A stretch of 48,525 bases of DNA. Source: Brevundimonas sp. GTDB taxonomy: Bacteria; Pseudomonadota; Alphaproteobacteria; Caulobacterales; Caulobacteraceae. The notes beneath the pieces were generated by a model. The model was not told where the DNA came from. It was given only the letters and a program-made list of their open reading frames with translations, and did not search any database. Every line of letters starts with the position of its first letter. Within the stretch, counting starts at the first letter, position 1. Below, piece by piece: positions 35,102 through 43,641 of this stretch. Location: assembly GCF_016463485.1 (NCBI RefSeq), contig NZ_JAEMRD010000008.1, forward strand, positions 1 through 48,525. The letters run 5' to 3'. The position numbers and the translations under genes are program-made.

Positions 35102-35815
35102 TCAGCGCGGTCTGGGGTTGAACCCGGCCGCCTGCCCCGTAAGCACGAAATGCACGAGCGGGTTCTGGTCGGTGGTCATGTATGTCTTGGCGTACCAGGC
35201 GCAGTCGAAATATCGTGATGGGTTACGTCCCAAGCCTGCGCCGATCGACAGAAAATCCGTCAATGGGTTGATCCCGGCCGCCCTCACGCCCGGATAGGTG
35301 TCGAGATACCAGGCCGAGTTGAACAGCGGTCCAGGATTTCGACCCTCTATCCCGCCGTGCTCGAGAAAGTGAATCCACGGATTGGCACCGCTGTCTGCGA
35401 TGTCTGCGTATTCGTTCAGGTACCAATTGCCGCTGAACAGCGGGCCGGGATCGTTGGTCAGCCCTGTGGCGATGAAGTCCTCCCAGGCGTTGCGGTTCGT
35501 CAGGCCGGGGCGGGCATATGCCCGAGCATACCAATCGGGATCGAACATCGGGTGAGGCGTTTGTATGCCTGCCGTGGTCGGATCGCAGAACCGCGCTACG
35601 GGCGAAAGGCCATGCCGAACGCCGCGATCATACCATGCGACATCAAAGAGTGGGGACGGGTCGCGAAGTTCGCGCCAGCCGTGAACGAGGTAGTGGTCCC
35701 ATGCCTGGCTTTCAGGCAGGCCTACTCTCCCCGCATACCATGGCTCGTCGAACACTCGCAGGGCGATTGCCCGCGCCCTGATTTCATCGATTCTATCTGG
35801 CAAAGGCGGTGTCAC
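35102..35815 (-). CDS. Stand-alone FD-x-x-WY repeat protein
   Basis: About 237 residues made almost wholly of six copies of the repeat that opens the 1558-residue glycosyltransferase: FDEPWY, FDVAWY, FDPDWY, FSGNWY, FNSAWY and FDCAWY, each followed by a HFxxxG-x-x-x-GRNP-like turn. No glycosyltransferase domain is attached and there is no signal peptide. The start is uncertain: I chose the GTG at 35815; the frame is open up to a TTG at 35962, but that part does not look like coding sequence. It is the first gene of the minus-strand arm, and a divergent radical SAM gene begins about 230 bases away. The repeat may bind glycan or other glycosyltransferases; this is an inference. Confidence 0.72.
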   Translation of the reverse strand: MTPPLPDRIDEIRARAIALRVFDEPWYAGRVGLPESQAWDHYLVHGWRELRDPSPLFDVAWYDRGVRHGLSPVARFCDPTTAGIQTPHPMFDPDWYARAYARPGLTNRNAWEDFIATGLTNDPGPLFSGNWYLNEYADIADSGANPWIHFLEHGGIEGRNPGPLFNSAWYLDTYPGVRAAGINPLTDFLSIGAGLGRNPSRYFDCAWYAKTYMTTDQNPLVHFVLTGQAAGFNPRPR

Positions 35816-36044
35816 TGTCCTGATTTCCCCGAGGATAGCGACTAGCGAATTGCGTGAGGCAATGCCATAGCGTGACGCACGGATCGATGATTTTACCGTC
35901 CCCGGCCAGTGAGTGTTGCAAGTTGACCGCGCGACAAACTTCCATAGCTCGAATTGCGACAACTGCGCGATCGATGCCGCCGCAGGCCGCTACGGAGGCC
36001 GGGGGGGCGACGCTGGCTGGTCCAGCCAACGGTTGGGAGTGTCG

Positions 36045-37091
36045 ATGATGGACGTTGGCTGCGACGGTCCGTTGATGATCAATCTGACCGTCACTTCACG
36101 ATGTAACCTTAAATGCGTGATGTGCGATCACGCGGTGGTTGCGGTAAAAAAGGAAGATGTTTCAGACACTGTCATCGAAAAGATGGCCGGCCATCTCCAG
36201 GGTGCCGGTTCCATCGACCTGACAGGTCTTGGCGAACCCCTGTTGAGCCCTCAGTTCTGGAAAATACTGGACCTTTTTCCGGTTTCCGAAGACTCAAGTA
36301 CGGATGAGTTCAAGATATATTTTAATAGTAATGGAACGTTATTTAACGAAGTCAATATCGATCGAATATTAAAGTCGGGCGTAAAGAAAATCATGGTGTC
36401 GGTTGACTCCGGAGACGCCGCGATGAACTTCGCATTGCGTGGTATTCGATTGCAGAAGGTAGTATCAGACACAAAAAACTTCATTCGCCGCCGAAACGCA
36501 ATGGGTCGTACGTTGCCGAAAATTGGCCTTGCGACGACCTTGATGAAGGCAAACCTCAAAACGGCGGGGGCAGTCATCGATCTCTGCGAACAGATGTCCG
36601 CAGATTTCGTCGAGATGTGGTCACTGAACGAGATTCCGCGCGAGCGCGCTGCCCAATGGTCAGTGGGACTGTTCAACTACGATGAACAAATGTTGAGCCA
36701 CCTTGATCGAGATCAGGTCATGCTCGAAATTGATCATCTGCATTGGTATGCGCAGACCAAGTCAGTTCCGCTGATGACGATGGTGCTTGGTACGGCGCGA
36801 TGGGAAGGCGGCTTTCCGGCTGATGACTGGGGCAGGGGCACGGAAATCGCCTGGAAGGACGGTTCGATCCGTTGCCCTCTGCCATGGCAGGAACAGCGCG
36901 TGCATTACGCGGGGGACACCTATGCATGCTGTTGGGGGGCTGCGCCAATCGGCAACATCCAGAACTCCTCAGCAGAGGACCTTTGGCGTGGCGAGGCCAT
37001 GACAGACTTGCGCCAATCCCTGATAGATGGCCGGGTCCACAACCACTGCGCCGGAGCAGGGTGTCCCTATTTGCTGGGGCGCACCGAATAG
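36045..37091 (+). CDS. Radical SAM enzyme with SPASM-type C-terminus
   Basis: A 348-residue protein. Cys20, Cys24 and Cys27 form the C-x3-C-x2-C motif that holds the SAM-binding 4Fe-4S cluster; GLGEPL near residue 67 and MVSVDSG fit the radical SAM barrel. The C-terminal third has Cys277, Cys295, Cys296, Cys335 and Cys340 in SPASM-like order (CPLPWQEQ, ACCWG, CAGAGCPY), which bind extra clusters. I chose ATG 36045 because GGGAG lies six bases upstream; the frame is open further but unlike the family. Parts of the gene are strikingly AT-rich: 36301-36360 has 18 G/C in 60 bases. No precursor-peptide gene is seen next to it, so a sugar or a protein is as likely a substrate as a peptide. Confidence 0.85.
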   Translation: MMDVGCDGPLMINLTVTSRCNLKCVMCDHAVVAVKKEDVSDTVIEKMAGHLQGAGSIDLTGLGEPLLSPQFWKILDLFPVSEDSSTDEFKIYFNSNGTLFNEVNIDRILKSGVKKIMVSVDSGDAAMNFALRGIRLQKVVSDTKNFIRRRNAMGRTLPKIGLATTLMKANLKTAGAVIDLCEQMSADFVEMWSLNEIPRERAAQWSVGLFNYDEQMLSHLDRDQVMLEIDHLHWYAQTKSVPLMTMVLGTARWEGGFPADDWGRGTEIAWKDGSIRCPLPWQEQRVHYAGDTYACCWGAAPIGNIQNSSAEDLWRGEAMTDLRQSLIDGRVHNHCAGAGCPYLLGRTE

Positions 37092-37092
37092 T

Positions 37093-37956
37093 TCAGGCAG
37101 GATCGGTCGAAAGCAGTTCGACCTTGCAGTCATGAACCTCGAGACTGCCCTGGAAGACGGCCTGGTTGATCAAGCCGGCAATCTGGGATGGCCCAACAAC
37201 GTCCCATCTGCGCTCAAGACTGATTTCATAGCGTCCAGGTTGGTTGATTGGGGCGTCGCAAACGACGGCCGATTCCCCATGTTTCCACTCGAAACGAAGA
37301 GGCGGTACGCCGCCTTCTGGATCGACACTGATCTGGAAGGTCGCTCGCCAGACCCCGGGGGTGAGATAGATGTGCGGGCCATGGAACAGGATTCGTGCAC
37401 GCCCAGTCAGATCCATGGCCGGCGCACCGCCGTCGAGGGCCTCCCCGACAGGATACCATAGGCATTCAGCGGGCCAGATCGCGGCAGCACCAGATGTCGG
37501 AGGCAAGCTCTTGTAGATGTCGAGCGGAGAAGTTCGGCTGATTGGGATGCCGAGAGGTTCAGAAGTTCGAGTGACCGAAATCAGATCAGCCAGGGTGAAG
37601 TGCTTATCCTGGCCTCTGACGGGGACGGCACCTGCTTCAATCAGAGCCGATGCCTTGGCCAGCCGAGCGGATGCCAGGGCAAGAGCGTCCTTTTCTAAGG
37701 GATCAGCCAGATCGTGACCCTCCCACTGCGGCGGTCCCGTCATGATTACCGCTGATTGGCCGGCAGGAACGACGATGCCCCAGTCCGGATCGTCTGACAG
37801 GATCAGACATCGATCCGTCATCTTGGACCAGTTTTCGACCGTCCCGCCGAGCAGATCCCAACCCCCGGCATGGGCCGCATCGACCAGGATCGGCTTCCAT
37901 ATCTTGGCCGCAAGCTCATCGACGAACAGAACGAACAGACGAATTGGATCGCTCAT
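37093..37956 (-). CDS. Unknown protein coupled to the exporter ATPase
   Basis: A 287-residue protein I cannot place in a family. The first half contains LFVLFVDELAAKIWKP, an ENW-S-K-M-TDRCLILSDDPD segment and IVVPAGQSAVIMTG. The last 100 residues look like a beta-sandwich: FHGPHIYLTPGVWRATFQI, FEWKHG and GRYEISLERRWDV. The GP-x-I-x-L-x-PG-x-W/Y-x-x-x-F pattern is a recurrent module of polysaccharide-linked proteins and may bind sugar. No signal peptide is evident. Its ATG overlaps the kpsT stop (ATGA), so it is made together with the ABC exporter. It ends one base from the convergent radical SAM gene. Confidence 0.65.
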   Translation of the reverse strand: MSDPIRLFVLFVDELAAKIWKPILVDAAHAGGWDLLGGTVENWSKMTDRCLILSDDPDWGIVVPAGQSAVIMTGPPQWEGHDLADPLEKDALALASARLAKASALIEAGAVPVRGQDKHFTLADLISVTRTSEPLGIPISRTSPLDIYKSLPPTSGAAAIWPAECLWYPVGEALDGGAPAMDLTGRARILFHGPHIYLTPGVWRATFQISVDPEGGVPPLRFEWKHGESAVVCDAPINQPGRYEISLERRWDVVGPSQIAGLINQAVFQGSLEVHDCKVELLSTDPA

Positions 37957-38630
37957 GCCGCCCGCAACCAGGTGTAGATGTCGATGGCTTCGTGAATGTC
38001 GGTAAAGATCTTGGCCTTGCCACTCTCGATGATGAGGGCGCGATCACAATGCTGGCCGATGATGTTCATGTCGTGCGAAGCCATGATCAGCGCGCGGTCA
38101 GCACGTGCCTGAAAAAGTTCTTCACTGCACTTCCGCTGGAAGCGGGCGTCTCCCACGGCGGTAACTTCGTCGATCAGATAGCAGTCAAATTCGATTGCTA
38201 AAGACAGCCCGAACGCGAGGCGGGCCCGCATCCCTGATGAATAGATCTTGACCGGAACCTTGAGCGCGGGGCCCAATTCGGCAAAGTCGTCTACCCGGGC
38301 AAGCACGTCCTTGAAGTTGCGATCGTAAATTCTCGCCAGGAACCGAATATTGTCTAGGCCTGTCAGGCTTCCTTGGAACCCGCCGCCAAATCCGATCGGC
38401 CATGACGACGACATGCCCCATCTGATCCGCCCATCGGTGGGAGGAAGTATCCCGCCCAACATTTTGATGAGCGTCGACTTTCCCTGGCCGTTTCGGCCAA
38501 GGATTGCGATGCGGCCACTGCGAGCCAGGTCGAACGAAAGTCCCTCAAAAAGCGACCGGGTTGTTCCATGGTAGGTTTTCGACAGGTTTTCGACTCGAAG
38601 CCCGATCGGATCGGCCGGGTTCCCCATCAC
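37953..38630 (-). CDS. kpsT: ABC exporter ATPase, KpsT-like
   Basis: A 225-residue ATPase of the polysaccharide ABC-2 exporters. Walker A is GRNGQGKST near 44-52 counted from the ATG, the signature reads YSSGMRARLAFG, Walker B is CYLIDE and the switch His is in ASHDMN. The length is that of KpsT; it has no C-terminal carbohydrate-binding domain of the Wzt type, so chain-end recognition is not built into it. Two starts abut, GTG 38630 and ATG 38627, with AGGAG very near. It overlaps kpsE upstream and the unknown gene downstream, giving a kpsM-kpsE-kpsT-unknown series. Confidence 0.93.
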   Translation of the reverse strand: MMGNPADPIGLRVENLSKTYHGTTRSLFEGLSFDLARSGRIAILGRNGQGKSTLIKMLGGILPPTDGRIRWGMSSSWPIGFGGGFQGSLTGLDNIRFLARIYDRNFKDVLARVDDFAELGPALKVPVKIYSSGMRARLAFGLSLAIEFDCYLIDEVTAVGDARFQRKCSEELFQARADRALIMASHDMNIIGQHCDRALIIESGKAKIFTDIHEAIDIYTWLRAA

Positions 38631-39790
38631 TCCTGCCTGTGTTCACGTGCGCCGGCCCAAATGAACCAGCCGATACCATAGGCGACCAGGCTCGATATCA
38701 GCAGGGTCAGGATCGCGATCCAGCGACGCGGTTCAGCAGGTTCGTCTGGCAGGCTCGGAGCGACGATCCGGTCAAGGTAAAGCTTCTGGCGCCGGGCGTC
38801 CTCCTCGGCCGATGTGACGGCCGCATTCGCCGCCGTCAGTTCCCGATCCGCGAATTCGCGATTCAGCGACAAATCCTCATACGCACTGAGCTTGGGAGCC
38901 AATGAACCGGAATCGCCGGCGATCTTGGCCCGCTCTGCCGAGATCTGGCTTTCATAGGCTGCGATGCGGCTGTTGATGACGGGAAGCTGCGGGCTGTTTG
39001 CGGCCTCGTTCATGACCTGTGTCCGCTCCGCCCTCAGTTGAGCCACGGTGGCCATCAGGCCGCCGATGAGACGCGAACTCTCCGTGGCCGTTTCTGCGGG
39101 ATCGATGAAGCGTTCGCGATTGCGGAAGGCGACGAGTTGCTGTTGAGCTTCTGAGAGCCTTTGGCGCGCTCGGTCGCGGGCAGCCTGGGCGTCGCGCACG
39201 GCGTCTGTCGCCGAGCGTTCGTTCAACCGATTGATAAGATTCTCACCGCTTGCCAGCATCACTTCGGCGACCCGACGCGCATCCTGAGGAGAGTAGGCTT
39301 CGACCCTCAGCGTGCTTATTCCGGTGCTGGAGTCATAACCCACGACAATGAATCGCTGAAATCCCTTGTAAAAGCCTTCTTCAGTTCCCTTCTCCCAGGG
39401 GCGCGGGTAGCGGGACAAGGCGTCCGCGCCCGGGGGGCCTACAATGCGACGGAGATCGACTTGTCTCCCCACCTCTTTGAACGCATCTCGTGAGGTCATG
39501 TACTCGTGCACGGTGAACGCGTCAGTCTGGGTCGACGACAGGCCGACGCCTTCCAGAGCCATGCCGAGTGACGAGGGCTGGGATCTGTTCGCTGCGCGAA
39601 CGACGAACTGCGTCTCCGACACATATCGGGGCGAGGCAATCAGCAAATAATAGACCGCTGCAATCAGCGTAGGCAGCACCACGACGATCAGGAAGGGTAA
39701 AGGAATCCTTCGCCACCAAGGCGGCGTGGGCTTGTCGTAGGATAGGGCCTTGGGAATAGGGCCCAAGTAGCTGAGATTAGGCTCGGTCAT
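38627..39790 (-). CDS. kpsE: Polysaccharide export inner-membrane protein, KpsE/Wzz-like
   Basis: A 387-residue polysaccharide co-polymerase-type protein. A membrane segment near residues 30-52 (FLIVVVLPTLIAAVYYLLI) is followed by SPRYVSETQFVVR, typical of KpsE and its relatives. A long coiled-coil stretch covers about residues 185-345, and a second membrane segment lies near 360-380 (WIAILTLLISSLVAYGIGWF). It spans the periplasm and links the ABC transporter to an outer-membrane channel. That channel (KpsD/Wza) is not in this window. It starts 46 bases after the kpsM stop and its stop overlaps the kpsT start. Confidence 0.92.
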   Translation of the reverse strand: MTEPNLSYLGPIPKALSYDKPTPPWWRRIPLPFLIVVVLPTLIAAVYYLLIASPRYVSETQFVVRAANRSQPSSLGMALEGVGLSSTQTDAFTVHEYMTSRDAFKEVGRQVDLRRIVGPPGADALSRYPRPWEKGTEEGFYKGFQRFIVVGYDSSTGISTLRVEAYSPQDARRVAEVMLASGENLINRLNERSATDAVRDAQAARDRARQRLSEAQQQLVAFRNRERFIDPAETATESSRLIGGLMATVAQLRAERTQVMNEAANSPQLPVINSRIAAYESQISAERAKIAGDSGSLAPKLSAYEDLSLNREFADRELTAANAAVTSAEEDARRQKLYLDRIVAPSLPDEPAEPRRWIAILTLLISSLVAYGIGWFIWAGAREHRQE

Positions 39791-39836
39791 TTTTCATCCG
39801 TCGGCGAGGCCGAATTTTCTAGCACGCAGGGAGGCA

Positions 39837-40625
39837 TCATTCGATGTGCACGCGATCTTTCGCGTCAGTAAGAAGGACGAGGGCCGTCATCAGAAGCCCC
39901 GCACCCCATGCGAAAGCGTAGGCGGGGTGATAATATACGTGAACGAACTCTCCAAAGACGGCCCCGCGGACCATCTCTACCCCATGTGGCAACGGGATCA
40001 GAAGATAGGCGTCCCGGAATCGCGCCGGGATCCAGGCTGCCATCTGGAAGCACCCTGACGCTGGGATCATGGCATAGCTGATGATAGGTACGATCCGCTC
40101 CATAAATTCGAACCGAATTGCCAAGGACGCCATGAAGAGAGAAAGTCCCAAGGCCACCCAGCCCATCAAGAACCATCCACTCCAGAACAACAGCCAATCA
40201 TAGGGCAGTTGAACCTGCCCTAGCGCCAACAGAGCAATATAGACGACGCCGAAGGCAGCGGTTGAGGCCGTCATTTCCGACAGACTGCGTGTGAAGACCA
40301 CGTGCAGGATTGTAATTTGCCTATGGTGCAGGAGACCTATGTTCGCCTGGATCGCGGTCATATTGGCCCCGATCATGTGCCTGATTAGTGTCAGGCAGCT
40401 GTAGCCGGTCATCACAAATCCAGAGACTCGAATGCCATGTTCGTACTCCGGCTTAATGTAGTCCCAGAGGATAATCACGCCGACGCAGAACATCAGCGGC
40501 TCGCCAATCACCCACAGAAAGCCACCCCATTCTCGGCCGAATCTGGTCGTGATCTCGCGGATCATGAGGGCGCCGGTCAGCCTCCCATGTTTCTTGATCG
40601 CAGAAATGAACGCCATGCCGACCAC
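39837..40625 (-). CDS. kpsM: ABC-2 exporter permease, KpsM-like
   Basis: A 262-residue membrane protein with six predicted helices and the ABC-2 layout of KpsM: a short cytoplasmic N-terminus with ALMIREITTRFGREWGGFLW, a motif typical of this group, then membrane segments such as VGVIILWDYI, AAFGVVYIALLAL and WVALGLSLFMASLAI, ending with YAFAWGAGLLMTALVLLT. It forms the channel for lipid-linked polysaccharide. The GTG at 40625 has GAGGA three bases before it; ATG 40616 is the other option. It follows ptmE on the same strand after a 134-base, AT-richer gap that may contain a promoter. Confidence 0.93.
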   Translation of the reverse strand: MVGMAFISAIKKHGRLTGALMIREITTRFGREWGGFLWVIGEPLMFCVGVIILWDYIKPEYEHGIRVSGFVMTGYSCLTLIRHMIGANMTAIQANIGLLHHRQITILHVVFTRSLSEMTASTAAFGVVYIALLALGQVQLPYDWLLFWSGWFLMGWVALGLSLFMASLAIRFEFMERIVPIISYAMIPASGCFQMAAWIPARFRDAYLLIPLPHGVEMVRGAVFGEFVHVYYHPAYAFAWGAGLLMTALVLLTDAKDRVHIE

Positions 40626-40759
40626 GTATCCTCAGGAGCGCCAACTGGGCCGTCGAACCCATAGCGAATATAAGTGCGACATTGGAAGAGCGAACTAGAT
40701 TGGCGGTTGAAGGGACGATGTTTCACATGTTTTGAAAGGCGCGGGCATGCCAGTCTGTG

Positions 40760-41815
40760 TCATGCGAACACTGCCCCGAACTCCGTCTGCGCGTTCTCGA
40801 AATCGGGTGGGCGGCCGATGTCGAGCCAGTACTCGTGGATCGGATAGGCGCCGACCGTCTCGCCGTCGGCGGCGAGAGCCGCCAGCAATTCGGGCATGTC
40901 GTACGGGCCCTGGGCCGGGACGCGGGCCAGCACCGATGGATCGAGGCAATAGACGCCGGCGTTGGCTTGCCAGCGGAAGGTGGGCTTTTCGCGCAGGGAC
41001 ACCAGGCGGCTACCCTCGATCTCGGCGACTCCGTGGGGGGCCTGGAAGGCGTGTTCGCGCACGCACAGGCTGGCCTGAGCGCCCAGGTCGGTGTGGAAAT
41101 CGATCAGGTCCGAGAAACTCATCCGGGTCAGCAGGTCGCCGTTCATGACCAGCATCGGGCCATCCAGCGGCTCCTCCAGCAGGGCCAGGGCCCCCGCCGT
41201 GCCGCGCGGGTGATCCTCGCGCAGGTAACGGATCTCGATCCCCATGGCTGAGCCGTCACCGAAATGGTCCTCGATCATCTCGGCCAGATAGTTGACCGCC
41301 AGCCGGAAGCGCCAGAAGCCTTGGTCGCGCAGCCGCTCGATGATGGTCTCCAGCAGGGGCCGGCCCGCGACCTTCAGCATCGGCTTGGGACAGTTTTGGG
41401 TCAGGGGAGCCAGGCGCACGCCGCGCCCTCCGGCCATGATGACCACCAGGGTATCGCGCGTCGCCGAGATGCCGATCGCGTCGGGATACAGGCCGATGAC
41501 CCGCTCCTCGGCGTCCAGCATCGGGGCCAGTTGCACGCCGCGATCCGACAGCCGCCGGACGGCCTCGGCCTCCGATCCGCCGGTGCGCAGCGCGACGGGA
41601 TCGAGGTTCATCACTTGGCGGACGGCGGCGTCCATCTCGATCCGCCGCATCAGCCCGCGCCGGATGTCGCCGTCGGTCAGCGTACCGAGCAGGTGGCGAT
41701 CCTCGTCGACCACGACCAGCAACTTGCGCCGAACCCCATCCATCCGCTCGATGGCGGTCAGCAGGGTGTCGTCGGGCCCCAGAAGGTTGCCGGAAATGTC
41801 GCCGGGTCGGCTCAT
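40760..41815 (-). CDS. ptmE: CBS-domain sugar-1-phosphate guanylyltransferase, PtmE type
   Basis: A 351-residue protein. Residues 1-115 are a pair of CBS domains (DEDRHLLGTLTDGDIRRGL, GVQLAPMLDAEERVIGL); residues 120-350 are a nucleotidyltransferase with IMAGGRGVRLAPLTQNCPKPML and MNGDLLT. This CBS-plus-transferase order is that of PtmE of the Campylobacter legionaminic acid pathway, which makes the GDP-linked amino sugar that LegB then dehydrates. Its ATG overlaps the legB stop (ATGA), supporting that role. CBS domains suggest control by an adenine nucleotide. Some authors use other names for this gene in Brevundimonas-like bacteria. Confidence 0.87.
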   Translation of the reverse strand: MSRPGDISGNLLGPDDTLLTAIERMDGVRRKLLVVVDEDRHLLGTLTDGDIRRGLMRRIEMDAAVRQVMNLDPVALRTGGSEAEAVRRLSDRGVQLAPMLDAEERVIGLYPDAIGISATRDTLVVIMAGGRGVRLAPLTQNCPKPMLKVAGRPLLETIIERLRDQGFWRFRLAVNYLAEMIEDHFGDGSAMGIEIRYLREDHPRGTAGALALLEEPLDGPMLVMNGDLLTRMSFSDLIDFHTDLGAQASLCVREHAFQAPHGVAEIEGSRLVSLREKPTFRWQANAGVYCLDPSVLARVPAQGPYDMPELLAALAADGETVGAYPIHEYWLDIGRPPDFENAQTEFGAVFA

Positions 41816-42828
41816 ACGGCGTACTCGTCGGGGCGATACAGGGTCGGGTTGGCGCGGATGAAGTCGACGGTGCGGGCCAGGCCTTCTTCGACCGACACGA
41901 GCGGGCCCCAGCCGAGCTTCGTCCTGGCCAGGGACGCGTCGGCGATCAGCCGTTCGACCTCGCTGGCGGGCGGGCGCATCCGGGTCTCGTCGGCGACCAC
42001 CTCGACCGAAACGCCGGCGGCCGTGGCAATCATCTGGGGCAGGTCGCCGATGCGAACCTCGCGCCCGCCGCCGGTGTGGATCGTCTCGCCCTCGATGCCC
42101 GGCGTGATCCCGGCGCGCAGGAAGGCATCCACCGTATCATCCACGAAGACGAAGTCTCGCGTTGGGCGGGTGTCGCCCAGCTTGACCGGCCGCCCGGCCA
42201 GCATCTGGAGGGCGATGGCGGGGATGACCGCGCGCGCGCTCTGGCGCGGGCCGAAGGTGTTGAACGGGCGCAGGGTCACCACCGGCGTTCCGAACGACCG
42301 GTGATAGCTCTCGGCCAGTTTGTCGGCGGCGATCTTGGTGGCGGAGTAGGGCGACTGGCCGACCAGGGGGTGGGCCTCGGTCATCGGGATGGTCTGGGCC
42401 GAGCCATAGACCTCGCTGGTCGAGGTATGGACCATTCGCCCGACGCCCAGTTCGCGCACGGCCTGAAGCACGTTCAGGGTCCCGAACATATTGGTCCGTA
42501 CATAGCTTTCGGGCGCCAAGTACGAATACGGAATGGCGATCAGGGCACCGAGGTGAAAGACGATGTCCCGGTCCCGCACCGCGTCGGTGACGCTGTCGCG
42601 GTCGGCCAGGTCGCCACGCCGGACGTCGATGTCCCCGCGCACGGGCGACCGGTCCAGCCAGCCCGCGTCTCCGTCGGAGGTATAGCGCACCAGCACGCGC
42701 ACCTGCGCCCCGCACTCGACCAGTCGCTCGGTCAGACGGCTGCCGATGAAGCCGCCGGCACCGGTGACGAGGACACGCTTGCCCGCCAGCCCGGTCAGAG
42801 CGTCGTCGGACGGGATGGGCTGGCTCAC
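41812..42828 (-). CDS. legB: GDP-N-acetylglucosamine 4,6-dehydratase
   Basis: A 338-residue extended SDR dehydratase, the first committed step of the GDP-sugar legionaminic acid pathway. TGAGGFIGSRL is the cofactor site; HLGALIAIPYSYLAPESYV, HTSTSEVYGSA and QSPYSATKIAADKL follow, nearly the wording of LegB from Campylobacter, and FNTFGPRQSARAVIPAI completes it. I chose the GTG at 42828 because AGGAG lies seven bases before it; the open frame continues for 112 codons without family sequence. Coupled to ptmE downstream and divergent from legF. Confidence 0.93.
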   Translation of the reverse strand: MSQPIPSDDALTGLAGKRVLVTGAGGFIGSRLTERLVECGAQVRVLVRYTSDGDAGWLDRSPVRGDIDVRRGDLADRDSVTDAVRDRDIVFHLGALIAIPYSYLAPESYVRTNMFGTLNVLQAVRELGVGRMVHTSTSEVYGSAQTIPMTEAHPLVGQSPYSATKIAADKLAESYHRSFGTPVVTLRPFNTFGPRQSARAVIPAIALQMLAGRPVKLGDTRPTRDFVFVDDTVDAFLRAGITPGIEGETIHTGGGREVRIGDLPQMIATAAGVSVEVVADETRMRPPASEVERLIADASLARTKLGWGPLVSVEEGLARTVDFIRANPTLYRPDEYAV

Positions 42829-42952
42829 GTGTCGGCTCCTGCGGCCCCCGCACTGTCGGAGACGGGGCCGTTCGGAGCAATGTCGTCCAACGTGGTTAAC
42901 CAGACGTAAGGCGCGGCCTGCTCTGATCACGGCGAACCGGGAAAGGCAGGCG

Positions 42953-43627
42953 ATGATCGAAGGCAAACGCGTGCTCGCCATTGTCCCAGCCCGTGCGGGC
43001 TCGGAGCGCCTGCCGGGCAAGAATGTTCGCCCCATGGCAGGACGGCCGATGGTCGAATGGACGCTGCAGGCCGGGCTGGTATCGACGACGATCGACCGGC
43101 TGGTGGTCTCGACCGACGATCCGGCGGTGGCCGGGGTGGCGCACGGCATGGACGTCGAGGTCATCGACCGCCCCGCCTACCTCGCCGGCCCGACCGCCTC
43201 GGTGATCGACGCCATCGATCAGGTGCTGGAGACGATAGGCGGCGTCTGGGATTATGTGGTCCTGCTCCAGCCGACCTCGCCGCTGCGCACCGCCGCCGAC
43301 ATCGACGACGCCGTGGCCTTGTGTGAGGCGCGCGGGGCTCCGACCGTGATCGGAGTCTCGACCATGCCCAAGCCGCCGGGGTTCTATGGTCGGGTGGATG
43401 GGGCTGGTCTTTACCGCAAGTCGGAGGCCACGCCCGAGGAAGCGGTGGTCATCAACGGTGCCGTCTATGTCGGCCGGCCGGACCGGCTTCGGATCGACCG
43501 CTCATTCCAGACGGAGGGAACCCTGGCCTGGGTCATGTCGTCGGAGCGGGGGTGGGACGTGGACACCCTGTTCGACTTCACGATGGCGGAGGCGTTGATC
43601 CGGGAGGGACTCGGGGTTCAGGCCTGA
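42953..43627 (+). CDS. legF: CMP-legionaminic acid cytidylyltransferase
   Basis: A 224-residue enzyme that activates the nonulosonic acid with CTP. IVPARAGSERLPGKNVRP is the family signature, followed by VSTDDPAVAGVA, LLQPTSPLRTAADID and a DVDTLFDFTMAE end. It is shorter and closer to the standard LegF/NeuA form than the one in the left module. The ATG at 42953 follows AAAGGCAGG; the frame upstream lies over the divergent legB start region. It stands alone on the plus strand and converges on the GT61 gene 15 bases further. Confidence 0.93.
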   Translation: MIEGKRVLAIVPARAGSERLPGKNVRPMAGRPMVEWTLQAGLVSTTIDRLVVSTDDPAVAGVAHGMDVEVIDRPAYLAGPTASVIDAIDQVLETIGGVWDYVVLLQPTSPLRTAADIDDAVALCEARGAPTVIGVSTMPKPPGFYGRVDGAGLYRKSEATPEEAVVINGAVYVGRPDRLRIDRSFQTEGTLAWVMSSERGWDVDTLFDFTMAEALIREGLGVQA

Positions 43628-43641
43628 TGACTCACTGACGG

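Noticed and set aside
35816..35962. N-terminal extension of the FD-x-x-WY repeat protein from TTG 35962
   Set aside because: The 49 extra codons do not resemble the repeat or any signal peptide, and the region is more likely a divergent promoter for the radical SAM gene.
36045..37956. Radical SAM gene and the adjacent unknown gene as a peptide-modification (RiPP) cluster
   Set aside because: I found no short precursor gene with a core peptide beside them, the two genes converge, and the unknown gene is coupled to the exporter ATPase instead.
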